Below, piece by piece: positions 15,080-23,606 of a stretch of DNA of 33,812 nt. This DNA comes from Micromonospora phytophila (GTDB taxonomy: Bacteria; Actinomycetota; Actinomycetes; Mycobacteriales; Micromonosporaceae), in contig NZ_JAMOKF010000025.1 in NCBI RefSeq assembly GCF_023656545.1, positions 1-33,812 on the forward strand, written 5' to 3'. Positions within the stretch are counted from its first letter, which is position 1; the number at the start of each line of letters is the position of its first letter. The notes under the pieces were generated by a model. It had not been told where the DNA came from, ran no database searches, and saw only the letters and a program-made list of their open reading frames with translations. Both the position numbers and the translations under genes were made by a program.

Positions 15080-15121
15080 AGGCTAGGTCCGGCGCCCTGG
15101 CCTGCACTTCTCGATTCCTGA
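15080..15121 (-). promoter_or_regulatory. Leaderless promoter with candidate AraC operator, copy 2
   Basis: TAGCCT (15085-15080) acts as the -10 box 7 nt before the ATG at 15072. CTTCTCGATTCCTGA at 15107-15121 (plus strand) overlaps the -35 zone and repeats 14047-14061 exactly. Confidence 0.5.
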
Positions 15122-15258
15122 TCGATCTGGCCTTTCGCCACACCCGGTGGCTGGCCCCTGCCGCCGACCCGATGGTCCTGGCCGGGGGAGACGCCGAGCC
15201 GGCGGCGCCCGGGATCCGAGGCCTGCGGCGGAGCAGGAGACTCGGTAGCCTGCGGCGC

Positions 15259-15639
15259 ATGCATCGGAGCCGTGTCTACGCCATTCTGATCGACGCGCCG
15301 GAGGCCGAGGCCGCCCGGTCGACGGCCTTCTGGTCGGCTGCGCTGGGCGTCCCGGCGCAGCCCGTCCCCTCGGAACCGCAGTTCATCACCCTGCACGAGG
15401 CGCTGCCCGGGTTGGTCACCGCCGTGCAGGTGGTCGACGACGCCCCCCGTTTCCACCTCGACTTCGAGACCGACGACGTCGAGGCCGAGACCGCCCGCCT
15501 GCTCGCCCTCGGCGCCACGCAGGTGGCGCGGTGGCAGGAGTGCCGCGTCCTGCGGGTGCCGGGCGGGCACCTGGTCTGCGTCCTGCCGGTGGAGAGCCCG
15601 CCGGAGTTCTTCGACGCCCACGCCAGGACCTGGCCCTGA
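15259..15639 (+). CDS. VOC family protein
   Basis: A 126-residue VOC protein: RVYAILIDAPEAEAARSTAF and FWSAALGVPAQP at the start, PRFHLDFETDDVEAETARL in the middle, and a shortened last strand GGHLVCVLPVE. The PRFHLDFET strand is typical of the actinobacterial Glyoxalase-6 type. ATG at 15259 is chosen because TAGCCT at 15246-15251 lies 7 nt before it and VOC similarity begins at residue 4; no Shine-Dalgarno is visible, so it is probably leaderless. It is divergent from the VOC gene at 15072, sharing a 186-bp intergenic region. Confidence 0.83.
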   Translation: MHRSRVYAILIDAPEAEAARSTAFWSAALGVPAQPVPSEPQFITLHEALPGLVTAVQVVDDAPRFHLDFETDDVEAETARLLALGATQVARWQECRVLRVPGGHLVCVLPVESPPEFFDAHARTWP

Positions 15640-15872
15640 CCTCCGCCGGCCCCGGGGCGATCCAGGGATGACAGCTCCCGGAGAGGCTGTGGCGGGTTGG
15701 CGCGGAATCCGACCCGCGCAGCCACGTCCGCAGCCGGCGCTCACCGTTCTCCGCCATGGGGCAACTGCCCGCCCCTGAGCTCGTGCCACCCGACCGGACC
15801 GGGCACAGCATGTCGGGTGCGGCACCCTGTTCCCGCCTAGCGTTGCTGCTCGGAACAGGGAAGGAGAACCGG

Positions 15873-16739
15873 GTGCTGGAGCGGCTCAACCAGGCCATGG
15901 AGCACATCGAGCGCCACCTCGACCAGCGGATCGAGGTGGTTGAGTTGGCGCGGATCGCGGTGACGTCGGAGTACCACTTCCGGCGGGTCTTCTCCGCGCT
16001 GGCCGGCGTCGGGCTGTCCGAGTACATCCGTCGCCGGCGGCTGACCGTCGCGGGCGCCGAGGTGCTCGCGGGGGAGCGGACGCTGCTGGACATCGCGGTC
16101 CGCTACGGCTACGGCTCCACCGAGGCGTTCGCCCGGGCGTTCCACGCCGTGCACGGCGTGGGCCCCGGCGAGGCCCGGCGTACGGGGGCCGCGTTGCGCT
16201 CGCAGCCCCGGATGTCCTTCCGACTCGTCGTCGAAGGGAGCAGCAGCATGCGATACAAGATCGTGCGCAAGGAGGAGTTCCGGCTGGTGGGCCGCAAGGC
16301 CCGCGTACCGCTCGTGCACGAGGGGATGAACCCCGCGATCGTCGCCTTCATCAAGGGCATCGACCCGGAGACGGTACGCCGGATCGAGGCGCTGTCCGAC
16401 CAGGAGCCGCGGGGCGTCGTCAACGTCAGCGACAACCTGGCCGGCAGCCGGGAGGAGGGCACCGAGCTGGACTACTGGCACGGCGTGGTGACCGGCGCGG
16501 ACGCGCCGCAGGACATGGACGCGCTCACCGTGCCGGCGGGCACCTGGGCGGTCTTCGAGACCTCCGGCGCGTTCCCGCAGGCGGTGCAGCACCTGTGGCG
16601 GGACGTCTTCACGCAGTGGTTCCCGTCCAACCCGTACCGCTCCCGGCCGGGGCCGGAGATCTCGCGTACCCGGATCTCGCCCGACGGCACCGAGGCGGAC
16701 GCGGAGCTGTGGATCCCGGTGGAGCACGTCCCCGGCTGA
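15873..16739 (+). CDS. AraC family regulator with GyrI-like effector-binding domain
   Basis: A 288-residue protein. Residues about 1-110 form an AraC DNA-binding domain (LNQAMEHIERHLDQRIEVVE, EYHFRRVFSALAGVGLSEYI, DIAVRYGYGSTEAFARAFH); residues about 130-288 form a GyrI/BmrR-like effector domain (YKIVRKEEFRLVGRKARVP, VPAGTWAVFETSGAFP, ELWIPVE). Such regulators sense hydrophobic drugs or small molecules, as Rob and SoxS relatives do. GTG at 15873 is chosen because AAGGAG at 15861-15866 is well placed; the frame upstream to 15756 is not coding-like. The 233 bp before it hold no gene. Confidence 0.9.
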   Translation: MLERLNQAMEHIERHLDQRIEVVELARIAVTSEYHFRRVFSALAGVGLSEYIRRRRLTVAGAEVLAGERTLLDIAVRYGYGSTEAFARAFHAVHGVGPGEARRTGAALRSQPRMSFRLVVEGSSSMRYKIVRKEEFRLVGRKARVPLVHEGMNPAIVAFIKGIDPETVRRIEALSDQEPRGVVNVSDNLAGSREEGTELDYWHGVVTGADAPQDMDALTVPAGTWAVFETSGAFPQAVQHLWRDVFTQWFPSNPYRSRPGPEISRTRISPDGTEADAELWIPVEHVPG

Positions 16740-16746
16740 CCGGTGC

Positions 16747-17520
16747 CTACCCCTCGGCGCTGATCTCGTCGAGGACCTGCCGTTGGAAGGCGCGGGCCTC
16801 GCGGCCGTTCGGCGGCGGGCCACCGTCGCGGGCCGCGATGGACCGCTCGACGAGGTCGGCGGGCCAGCCGTCCTCGACCAGCCGCCGGCCGGCGGCGGTC
16901 TTCGACAGCCACACCCCGTGGCGGACCTTCACCAGCGACCGGCAGGCGCCGAGCACGGCGTCCTCGGCCCCGGGTGCGGGTCCGTCACCGGGCGGCGTCG
17001 GCAGAGCGAGCCACCAACGCAGCGCGTCGACGAGCAGGCGACGCAGGTCGGCCGGGGCGAGGTCGGCGAACGTCTCGGCGGCCGGCGGCCCGAGCAGGGT
17101 GTGCCCGCACTGGTGCAGGATGCTGCGGTCCAGGCCGTACCAGAACAGTCCGTCCTCGGCGGGCCGGTCGCCGGCGGCCCAGGTCACCCGGAACGGCATC
17201 CGGGGGCCGGTGTTCAGCTCGACCTCGAAACCGGGCTCGGGGCTGCCGGCGCGGGCGACCTCGCGGCGGTAGACCACCAGCTCCAGCCCGCGCGCCGGGC
17301 AGGGCAGCGCCTCGTGCCGCAGTCGGGCGACCAGCTCGCGCTTGCGCGCCGGGTCGAGGGCGTCCGCGCTGACCAGAGCCACGTCGACGTCGCTGCGCCC
17401 CGGCTGGTACGCGTCCAGACCGACCGAGCCGGCCGCGTACGCCCCGACGAGGTCGTCGCCGAGGACGTCACGGGCGGTGCCGACCAGGTCGGCCAGGTAG
17501 CGACGCACAGCGGAATCCAC
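16747..17520 (-). CDS. Nucleotidyltransferase domain protein (aminoglycoside adenylyltransferase-like)
   Basis: A 257-residue protein with the nucleotidyltransferase signature GSVGLDAYQPGRSDVDVALV near residue 31 (G-S-x10-S-D-x-D) and a C-terminal helical domain (DLRRLLVDALRWWLALP, ACRSLVKVRHGVWLSKTAAG) as in AadA-type and DUF4111 proteins. It may transfer a nucleotide to an antibiotic or other small molecule; the real substrate is unknown. The GTG start at 17520 is one base after the NUDIX stop codon, so the two genes form an operon. No mobility signals are nearby, so it is probably a native gene, not an acquired resistance gene. Confidence 0.8.
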   Translation of the reverse strand: MDSAVRRYLADLVGTARDVLGDDLVGAYAAGSVGLDAYQPGRSDVDVALVSADALDPARKRELVARLRHEALPCPARGLELVVYRREVARAGSPEPGFEVELNTGPRMPFRVTWAAGDRPAEDGLFWYGLDRSILHQCGHTLLGPPAAETFADLAPADLRRLLVDALRWWLALPTPPGDGPAPGAEDAVLGACRSLVKVRHGVWLSKTAAGRRLVEDGWPADLVERSIAARDGGPPPNGREARAFQRQVLDEISAEG

Positions 17521-17521
17521 G

Positions 17522-18022
17522 TCAGTCCCTCCCGGACTCGGTCCAGGCCGCGCCGGCGGGCAGGAACCACGCCGGCGCCTCCCCGCCGAGGGCGTGCGCG
17601 ATGGTCAGCCGGGCGTGCCGGTCCAGCTCGGGCAGCCGGTCCGGCGCGAACCACCCCACGGCCAGCGACTCGTCGTCGTTGACCTGGGCGGTGCCGCCGA
17701 CCAGCCGGCACTGGAAGCCGAGGTTCAAATACTCGCAGCGGTCCCCGTTGGGGTAGGTGTGCGGGTGCGAGACGACGCTGCTCAGCCGGACGGGCTCGAC
17801 CTCCAGGCCGGTCTCCTCCCGCACCTCGCGGACCACCGCGGTGGCCGGCTGCTCGCCCGGCTCGACGAAGCCGCTGACCACCGACCAGCGGCCGTCGTCG
17901 GCGCGCTGCCCGAGCAGCAGCTCGCCGTCGGCGTTGCGGACGACCGCGCTGACGCTCGGCAGCCAGAGCAGATCGTGGCCGACGTGCTTGCGCATCCGCA
18001 GGATGTAGTCCGGTACGCCCAT
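17522..18022 (-). CDS. NUDIX hydrolase
   Basis: A 166-residue protein with a complete Nudix box: GFVEPGEQPATAVVREVREE followed by TGLEV (G-x5-E-x7-R-E-x2-E-E-x-G). The flanks (LLLGQRADDGRWSVVSG and RCEYLNLGFQCRLVGG) are typical of ADP-ribose or NADH pyrophosphatase-like actinobacterial enzymes. TAGGGT at 18034-18029 lies 6 nt before the ATG with no Shine-Dalgarno, a leaderless promoter. It is co-transcribed with the nucleotidyltransferase. Substrate unknown. Confidence 0.9.
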   Translation of the reverse strand: MGVPDYILRMRKHVGHDLLWLPSVSAVVRNADGELLLGQRADDGRWSVVSGFVEPGEQPATAVVREVREETGLEVEPVRLSSVVSHPHTYPNGDRCEYLNLGFQCRLVGGTAQVNDDESLAVGWFAPDRLPELDRHARLTIAHALGGEAPAWFLPAGAAWTESGRD

Positions 18023-18059
18023 CCGGCGACCCTAACCCGGCCCGGGCGGGCGCCCCGCG

Positions 18060-19334
18060 TCACCCCGACCAGCTGAGCGTCCGGCCGACCCGGGCGTACT
18101 CCTTGGCCAGTTCGGCGTCGATCCGCGCCAGCCGGGCCTCGGTGAGCACCACCGCCGGGTCGCGCCAGGGACGGTCGGTGAGCATCCGCCGACGCAGCCC
18201 GGCCGGCGGGTGGGCGGCGAAGAGCGACGCCTCGTCGCGCACGGAGAGCTGACGCAGCCGCGGCAGCCGGTCGGCCGCCGCCGCCCGCGCCTCGGCCGCC
18301 GCCGCCCGCCAGCGGTCCGCGCCGTGCCCGGCCCGCGCCTCCCGGCGTACGGCGAGCGCCGTCGACTCCACGGCGAGCACGGCGTCCAGCAGGCTGGTCG
18401 CGGCGGCCGAGCCGGCCGCCCGCGCCGACATCTCGTCGGCCAGGTACTCGGCGCGTTGACTGTCCCGCAGCGCCACGCAGACCAGCACCAGGTGTACGCC
18501 GAAGAGCAGCCGGGACAGCACCCACTGGAACGCCTTGCCCAGCGCCTCACCCACCATCTCGACGATCCCGCCGCCGGAGACGGTGTCCACCGGTCGGACC
18601 AGGTCCGCCGCCGAGCCGAGCATGGTGAACGCGGGCTGGGTGAGCAGCATCCGCCGTGGATCGCCGTTGACGAAGTGCCCCAACTCGTGACCGAGCAGCG
18701 CCACCCGCTCCTGGGCGTCGAGCGCCCCCCAGTACGGCAGCCCCAGGCAGAGCACCCGCCGTCGGCGCAGCCCGACCAGACCCGCGTACGCGTTCAGGTC
18801 GTCGTCCACCCCGACGATGTGCGGCAGAGGCGCGCCCACCGCCGCCGCCACCTCGTCGACCAGGGCGTGCAGCTCCGGTGCCCGGTCCCGGGAGAGCACC
18901 TCGAGGTCCGGGTCGAGCCGGCCGAACCGGGGCCGCAGCGCGACGGCGAGGCCGAGCAGCGCGACGCCGAGCACCACCGACAGGTTCGGAACCGGGAACG
19001 CCACGATCAGCCAGACGCCGGTGATCGCGAGCGCGACCACCCCGGCGAGCAGCACCACGGAGGCCGCCGCGGTCAGCAGCGCGGCACGGCCGGAGCCGGT
19101 CGCGCCGAGCGGGCGGCCGACCAGCCGCCCGAACTGCCGCCGGGTCATCCGGAACGCGAGCCGCCAGGTCCACCGGTCCACCCAGGTCCAGCCGAACTCG
19201 GGCACACGTCGTGGGGCGTCGTACGCGTCGAGGTTCCATTCGCAGCCGGCGCACCAGGGTGCCGCGTCCCGTAGCGACACCAGGGTGGCGCCGCAGTCCC
19301 GGCAGGCCCCCGTGCCGGACATCGTGTCGATCAT
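18060..19334 (-). CDS. M48 family membrane metalloprotease with N-terminal zinc ribbon
   Basis: A 424-residue protein. Residues 11-31 hold two Cys pairs (CRDCGATL and CAGCEW) that look like a zinc ribbon. Two membrane segments follow at about 85-110 and 115-135. The catalytic zinc site is HELGH at 216-220, with the third ligand expected in EYLADE near 296. The fold and topology match HtpX/Ste24-like M48 peptidases, which degrade or trim membrane proteins. ATG at 19334 has no Shine-Dalgarno; a second ATG lies 12 nt inside. The two N-terminal Cys pairs are unusual for HtpX and may regulate the enzyme. Confidence 0.9.
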   Translation of the reverse strand: MIDTMSGTGACRDCGATLVSLRDAAPWCAGCEWNLDAYDAPRRVPEFGWTWVDRWTWRLAFRMTRRQFGRLVGRPLGATGSGRAALLTAAASVVLLAGVVALAITGVWLIVAFPVPNLSVVLGVALLGLAVALRPRFGRLDPDLEVLSRDRAPELHALVDEVAAAVGAPLPHIVGVDDDLNAYAGLVGLRRRRVLCLGLPYWGALDAQERVALLGHELGHFVNGDPRRMLLTQPAFTMLGSAADLVRPVDTVSGGGIVEMVGEALGKAFQWVLSRLLFGVHLVLVCVALRDSQRAEYLADEMSARAAGSAAATSLLDAVLAVESTALAVRREARAGHGADRWRAAAAEARAAAADRLPRLRQLSVRDEASLFAAHPPAGLRRRMLTDRPWRDPAVVLTEARLARIDAELAKEYARVGRTLSWSG

Positions 19335-19426
19335 GGCGCCTGATCCTGCCGACCCGCGCCGCGTACCGGAACCGGCTGTTCAGCCGATGTGGGCTCTGGT
19401 CGCGCCGGCCCGGGCCGCCGCGCGGC

Positions 19427-19876
19427 TCAGGCCGGGCAGGGCACCCGTTCGAGAGCGGCCGGACGGGCGTCGGCGGGCACGAGCTGCGCGAAGCAGGCCG
19501 CCGATTCGGCCCGCTGCCAGCCGAAGATCGAGGCCGCCGTCGTGGTCACCCGGACGCGGAAGAACAGCCGCGCCCCCGCGTCGGGGCGCGCCCCGACGCC
19601 CTGCACGGTCAGCACCTCGACCCCGTCCACGGCCTCGGCGACCCGCCGCAGCGTCGACTCCCCGCCGGCCCGGTCGGCGAGCAACCCGGCACGGACCCGC
19701 TGCGCGGTCGCGGACACCTCCCGGTCGGCCCGGTCCTCCAGCCGCTGCTGCGAACGGTCCCGCAGCACCGGCAGCCCGACGACCACCCCGAGCACCGCCA
19801 GCACGCCCACCGCCACGGCGGCGACAAGTCCGCGCCGCAGCCACACCCCGTGTCGCACGGGGGGATTGTGCGACAC
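19427..19876 (-). CDS. Hypothetical single-pass membrane protein
   Basis: A 149-residue protein. A short basic N-terminus is followed by one membrane segment (about residues 15-35, LVAAVAVGVLAVLGVVVGLP) and an extracytoplasmic region with a helical stretch rich in Arg/Glu, then RLFFRVRVTTTAASIFGWQR and two cysteines (in AACFAQL and VPCPA) that could form a disulfide. GTG at 19876 is chosen because GGAG lies 7 nt upstream; the frame extends further but not convincingly. No family recognised. Confidence 0.65.
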   Translation of the reverse strand: MSHNPPVRHGVWLRRGLVAAVAVGVLAVLGVVVGLPVLRDRSQQRLEDRADREVSATAQRVRAGLLADRAGGESTLRRVAEAVDGVEVLTVQGVGARPDAGARLFFRVRVTTTAASIFGWQRAESAACFAQLVPADARPAALERVPCPA

Positions 19877-20049
19877 CGCGCGGCTCCACGGCTGCCCCGT
19901 CCCGGCCCCGGTTGACCCCGACAGGGTGCCCCGGGGAGCCGTTTTCGCTGTTCGGGCCCCTGGGAAGGGGAGCACGTCTACTGTGGAGAACATCGGCGAC
20001 TTGTGGTGTTCCGGTGGCGGCCAGGTGGTTCGCGGTGCACAGTGATCCC

Positions 20050-20253
20050 ATGAGCGACAGCGGACGTGGTGGGCAGTACTACTGGTGCACCCGTCACCAT
20101 CGGGTCGAGACCGACGCCGACGTGTGCCCCGCCAAGCACGTTCTCGGTCCGTACGCCTCAGCCGCGGACGCGGAGAACGCCCTGCAGCAGGTGCGGGAGC
20201 GCAACGAAGCGTGGGACGCCGAGGACGCCCGCTGGGCCGGGGAGGACAGATAG
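20050..20253 (+). CDS. Small conserved actinobacterial protein of unknown function
   Basis: A 67-residue soluble protein: YYWCTRHHRVETDADVCPAK followed by LGPYASAADAENALQQVRER. The W-C-x2-H-H ... C pattern suggests a metal or structural site, and the GPYASxxDAxxAL segment occurs in small conserved actinobacterial proteins, by recollection. ATG at 20050; no clear Shine-Dalgarno. It precedes the histone-like gene by 76 bp and is on the same strand, so they may be co-transcribed. Confidence 0.7.
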   Translation: MSDSGRGGQYYWCTRHHRVETDADVCPAKHVLGPYASAADAENALQQVRERNEAWDAEDARWAGEDR

Positions 20254-20329
20254 GCGGTGCGGGACCCTCCGCGCCGAGGTACTCCGTGCTCCGCGAGGGC
20301 GGAAGCACGTCCCCAAGGAGGGAACCGAG

Positions 20330-21286
20330 ATGGCCGAAGCACAGCAGGCCACCACCCGCCCGGCCGCGAAACGTACCACCGCGAGGAAGACCGCCGCGGC
20401 GGAGCGGACCGCGGGCGCGGCCCGGCCCGCGCGGACGTCCGCTTCCACCACGGCGAAGAAGGCACCCGCGAAGAAGGCGGCGGGTGGCGCGGGGCGGGCC
20501 CCGGCGAAGACCACGGCCGCGAAGGCGCCGGCGACGAAGGCGGCGACGAAGGCCGCCGCCCCCGTGAAGAAGACGACGGCCGCGAAGGCGCCCGCGAAGA
20601 AGGCGGCGACCAAGGCCGCCGCCCCCGCGAAGAAGACGACGGCCGCGAAGGCGCCCGCGAAGAAGGCGGCGACCAAGGCCGCCGCCCCCGCGAAGAAGAC
20701 GACGGCCGCGAAGGCGCCCGCCAGGAAGGCGGCGACGAAGGCCACCACCCCGGCGAAGAAGACGACGGCCGCCACGAAGAAGACCGCCGCGGCGGCGAGG
20801 ACCGCCACGAAGAAGACGTCGGCGAAGACGCCCGCCCGGCAGGCGGGGGCCAAGGCCGCCACCGTGGCGAAGAAGGCACCCGTCAAGACCTCCACCGCCG
20901 CCCGCAAGGTCACCTCGACGGCGAAGAAGACCACGACCGCGGCGAAGAAGACCACCACCGCCGCGGCGAAGAAGACCACCACGGCGGCGACGGCGCCGGC
21001 GAAGAAGGCCCCCGCCAGGAAGGCCCCCGCCAAGAAGGCCGCCTCGACGCGTCCCACCGGGGGCGCCCGCAACGCCGCCGCGAAGAAGGCCCCGGCGAAG
21101 AAGGCCACCGCGACCTCGACCAGCGCCCGCACCGCGGCGGCGAAGAAGGCGCCGGTCAGGAAGACCACCGCCGCCAAGGCGCCGGCCAGGAAGGTGACCG
21201 CCCGCAAGTCGCCGGCCCGCCCGGTCGCAGCCCGGGCCACCGCGCCCCGGGGCGTCCGCGCCAACGCCCGCAAGGCCACCGGCTGA
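20330..21286 (+). CDS. Lysine/alanine-rich histone H1-like protein
   Basis: A 318-residue protein made almost entirely of Ala, Lys, Thr, Pro and Arg, with repeated KAPAKKA and KKTTAA blocks like the tails of histone H1 and of mycobacterial HupB. There is no HU domain, so it is all tail. Residues about 61-144 consist of four 21-residue repeats (base unit KTTAAKAPAKKAATKAAAPA). AAGGAGGG at 20315-20322 is an excellent ribosome binding site for the ATG at 20330. Such proteins compact DNA non-specifically; here this is inference from composition. Confidence 0.82.
   Translation: MAEAQQATTRPAAKRTTARKTAAAERTAGAARPARTSASTTAKKAPAKKAAGGAGRAPAKTTAAKAPATKAATKAAAPVKKTTAAKAPAKKAATKAAAPAKKTTAAKAPAKKAATKAAAPAKKTTAAKAPARKAATKATTPAKKTTAATKKTAAAARTATKKTSAKTPARQAGAKAATVAKKAPVKTSTAARKVTSTAKKTTTAAKKTTTAAAKKTTTAATAPAKKAPARKAPAKKAASTRPTGGARNAAAKKAPAKKATATSTSARTAAAKKAPVRKTTAAKAPARKVTARKSPARPVAARATAPRGVRANARKATG
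20509..20760 (+). repeat. 63-bp tandem repeat inside the histone-like gene, 4 copies
   Basis: Units at 20509, 20572, 20635 and 20698 encode 21 residues each. The two middle units are nearly identical; the first and last have diverged (AP-ATKA and AP-ARKA). The period is a multiple of three, so copy-number change keeps the frame. Confidence 0.9.
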
Positions 21287-21354
21287 CCACCCGCCGGTGA
21301 CCGGCGGCGCGCGCCGGAGAGCGGATCATCCGCCACGCTGTCAGGATTGACCCC

Positions 21355-22788
21355 GTGGTGATCCGACGCGTACTCGCGCCCCGCATCGACTTCGGCGCGC
21401 TGCGCCGCGAACTGGGCCTGCCCGAAGGTTTCCCAGACGCGGCGCAGCGCGAGGCCGACGCCGCGGCCGCCGCGCCGCCGCGGCCGGCCGTGGACCGCAC
21501 CGACCTGCCGTTCGTCACCGTCGACCCGGCCAGCTCGCGGGACCTCGACCAGGCGATGCACCTCACCCGCCGCGCGGGCGGCGGCTTCCGGGTGTCGTAC
21601 GCCATCGCCGACGTGGCCGCGCACGTACGTCCCGGGGGCGCGCTGGAGGAGGAGACCTGGCGCCGTGGGCAGACCGTCTACCTGCCCGACGGCAACGTGC
21701 CGTTGCACCCCCACACCCTCAGCGAGGGCGCGGCCAGCCTCCTGCCGGACGTCGACCGGGCGGCCGTGGTGTGGACCATCGACCTGGACGCAGGCGGCGC
21801 CACGGTCGCCGTCGCGGTGCAACGCGCGTTGGTCCGCAGCCGCGCCAAGCTGGACTACGTCGGGGTCCAGGCGGACGCCGACGCCGGTCGGCTGCCCGAC
21901 CCGATCGCCCTGCTGCCCGAGATCGGTGCCCTGCTCACCGCCCGGGGGCTGCGCCGGGGCGCGATCAACCTACCGCTGCCCGAGCAGGACGTGGAGGCCG
22001 ACGGCGACGGGTGGCGGCTGGTGCTGCGCGGGCCCGTGCCGATGGAGGAGCACAACGCGCAGATCTCCCTGCTGACCGGGATGGCCGCCGCCGACATCAT
22101 GCTCGCCGGGCGGGTCGGCCTGCTGCGGACGATGCCCGCGCCGAAGCCGGAGGCCGTGCAGCGGCTCCGCGCCGCCGCCGCCCCGCTGGGCGTGCACTGG
22201 CCGGACGGGGCCGGCCCGGGCGAGGTGATCACCGGGTTGGACCCGTCGCAGCCCCGGGCGGCGGCCTTCGTCGACCAGGCCGCCGAGCTGATGCGCGGCG
22301 CCGCGTACACCGCCTTCGACGGCACGGTGCCCGAGCAGCCGGAGCACGGCGGTGTCGCTGCGGCGTACGCCCATGTCACCGCGCCGTTGCGGCGCCTGGC
22401 CGACCGGTACGCCACGGAGGTCTGCCTCGCCCTGCACGAGGGCCGGCCGGTGCCGGAGTGGGCCCGCGCGGCGCTGCCCCGGCTGCCCGAGGTGATGGCC
22501 ACGACGGACCGGACCGCCTCGGCGGCCACCCGGGGCGCGATCGAGCTGGCCGAGGCGGTGCTGCTGGAGCACCGGGTGGGCGAGACCTTCGACGCGGCGG
22601 TGCTGGACGTGGACGCGCCCCCGAACGGCCGGTCCCGGCCGGGCCGTCCACCCGGCGGCACGGTCGCGCTGGACGACCCGCCGGTGCGCGCCCGCTGCGT
22701 CGGCGACCTGCCGCTGGGGGAGCGGATCCGGGTCCGGCTGGTCACCGCCGACCCGGCCGCCCGCTCGGTGACCTTCGAACGCGCCTGA
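21355..22788 (+). CDS. RNB domain ribonuclease (RNase II/R family, actinobacterial short form)
   Basis: A 477-residue protein with the RNB catalytic motifs: FVTVDPASSRDLDQAMHL (metal-binding aspartates near residues 55-66) and the C-terminal AHVTAPLRRLADRYATEV, equivalent to Y-x-H-x-T-S-P-I-R-R. There is no recognisable S1 or cold-shock domain, so it is shorter than RNase R and belongs to the compact actinobacterial type. It would degrade RNA from the 3' end. GTG at 21355 has no Shine-Dalgarno but a CAGGAT box about 7 nt upstream. Alone on its strand between the histone-like gene and the F420 reductase gene. Confidence 0.9.
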   Translation: MVIRRVLAPRIDFGALRRELGLPEGFPDAAQREADAAAAAPPRPAVDRTDLPFVTVDPASSRDLDQAMHLTRRAGGGFRVSYAIADVAAHVRPGGALEEETWRRGQTVYLPDGNVPLHPHTLSEGAASLLPDVDRAAVVWTIDLDAGGATVAVAVQRALVRSRAKLDYVGVQADADAGRLPDPIALLPEIGALLTARGLRRGAINLPLPEQDVEADGDGWRLVLRGPVPMEEHNAQISLLTGMAAADIMLAGRVGLLRTMPAPKPEAVQRLRAAAAPLGVHWPDGAGPGEVITGLDPSQPRAAAFVDQAAELMRGAAYTAFDGTVPEQPEHGGVAAAYAHVTAPLRRLADRYATEVCLALHEGRPVPEWARAALPRLPEVMATTDRTASAATRGAIELAEAVLLEHRVGETFDAAVLDVDAPPNGRSRPGRPPGGTVALDDPPVRARCVGDLPLGERIRVRLVTADPAARSVTFERA

Positions 22789-22860
22789 CCGCCGCCGCAG
22801 CGGGGATTCTCACAACGCCCGACGCTGCTGCCGGCCCGGCGGGTTTGCGAGGATGACCGC

Positions 22861-23559
22861 ATGGCATACGACGCGAGCACGCTGCCCGACGTGTCCGGGC
22901 TGACCGTCGGCATCATCGGCGGCACCGGCGACCAGGGGCGGGGTCTGGCCTACCGGTTCGCCCGGGCCGGTCAGCGGGTGCTGATCGGGTCCCGCTCCGC
23001 CGAGCGGGCCGCGCAGTCCGCCGAGGAGATCGCCGCCCTGCCCGGCGTGCCGGCCGGAGCCGACGTCAGCGGGGCCGGCAACGACGAGGTGGCCCGGCAC
23101 AGCGACGTGGTCGTCATCGCCGTGCCGTGGGACGGGCACGCCGCCACCGTCGCCGCCCTCGCCGAGCCGCTCGCCGGCAAGATCGTCGTCGACTGCGTCA
23201 ACCCGCTCGGCTTCGACAAACAGGGCCCGTACGCGCTGCGGGTCCCCGAGGGCAGCGCCGTCGAGCAGGCCGCCGCGCTGCTGCCCGACTCCCGGGTCTG
23301 CGCCGCGTTCAACCACGTCAGCGCCCCGCTGCTGGCCGACCCCGAGATCGACCGGATCGACCTGGACGTGCTGATCTGCACCGAGGACCGAGAACTCGTC
23401 GGCGTGGTCGCCGCGCTCGCCGCCCGGATCCCCGGCATGCGGGGCGTCTACGCCGGCCGGCTGCGCAACGCCCACCAGATCGAGGCGTTCACCGCCAACC
23501 TGATCGCCATCAACAAGCGCTACAAGGCGCACGCCGGCATCCGCGTCACCGACCTCTGA
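22861..23559 (+). CDS. npdG: F420-dependent NADP+ reductase (NPDG)
   Basis: A 232-residue protein with the NADP-binding loop VGIIGGTGDQGRGLAYRFAR, the 2'-phosphate site GSRSAERA, and the family's VVIAVPWDGH and DCVNPLGFDKQG segments. NPDG passes hydride between coenzyme F420 and NADP. F420 use is characteristic of actinobacteria and fits the host assignment. ATG at 22861. The length matches the family. Nearby genes give no pathway. Confidence 0.9.
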   Translation: MAYDASTLPDVSGLTVGIIGGTGDQGRGLAYRFARAGQRVLIGSRSAERAAQSAEEIAALPGVPAGADVSGAGNDEVARHSDVVVIAVPWDGHAATVAALAEPLAGKIVVDCVNPLGFDKQGPYALRVPEGSAVEQAAALLPDSRVCAAFNHVSAPLLADPEIDRIDLDVLICTEDRELVGVVAALAARIPGMRGVYAGRLRNAHQIEAFTANLIAINKRYKAHAGIRVTDL

Positions 23560-23606
23560 CGGTCGCGCCGGGTGGCGTTGTCACACCTGACGGGCACGAT
23601 GCGCGC

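Noticed and set aside
16747..17520. Acquired aminoglycoside resistance gene
   Set aside because: Only the general nucleotidyltransferase signature is visible; it forms an operon with a NUDIX gene, has host-like composition and no mobility signals.
20158..21822. Long minus-strand frame of 554 residues across the histone-like gene
   Set aside because: Its Ala/Phe/Val repeats are the complement of the Lys/Ala-rich repeats; the plus-strand gene has an excellent ribosome binding site.
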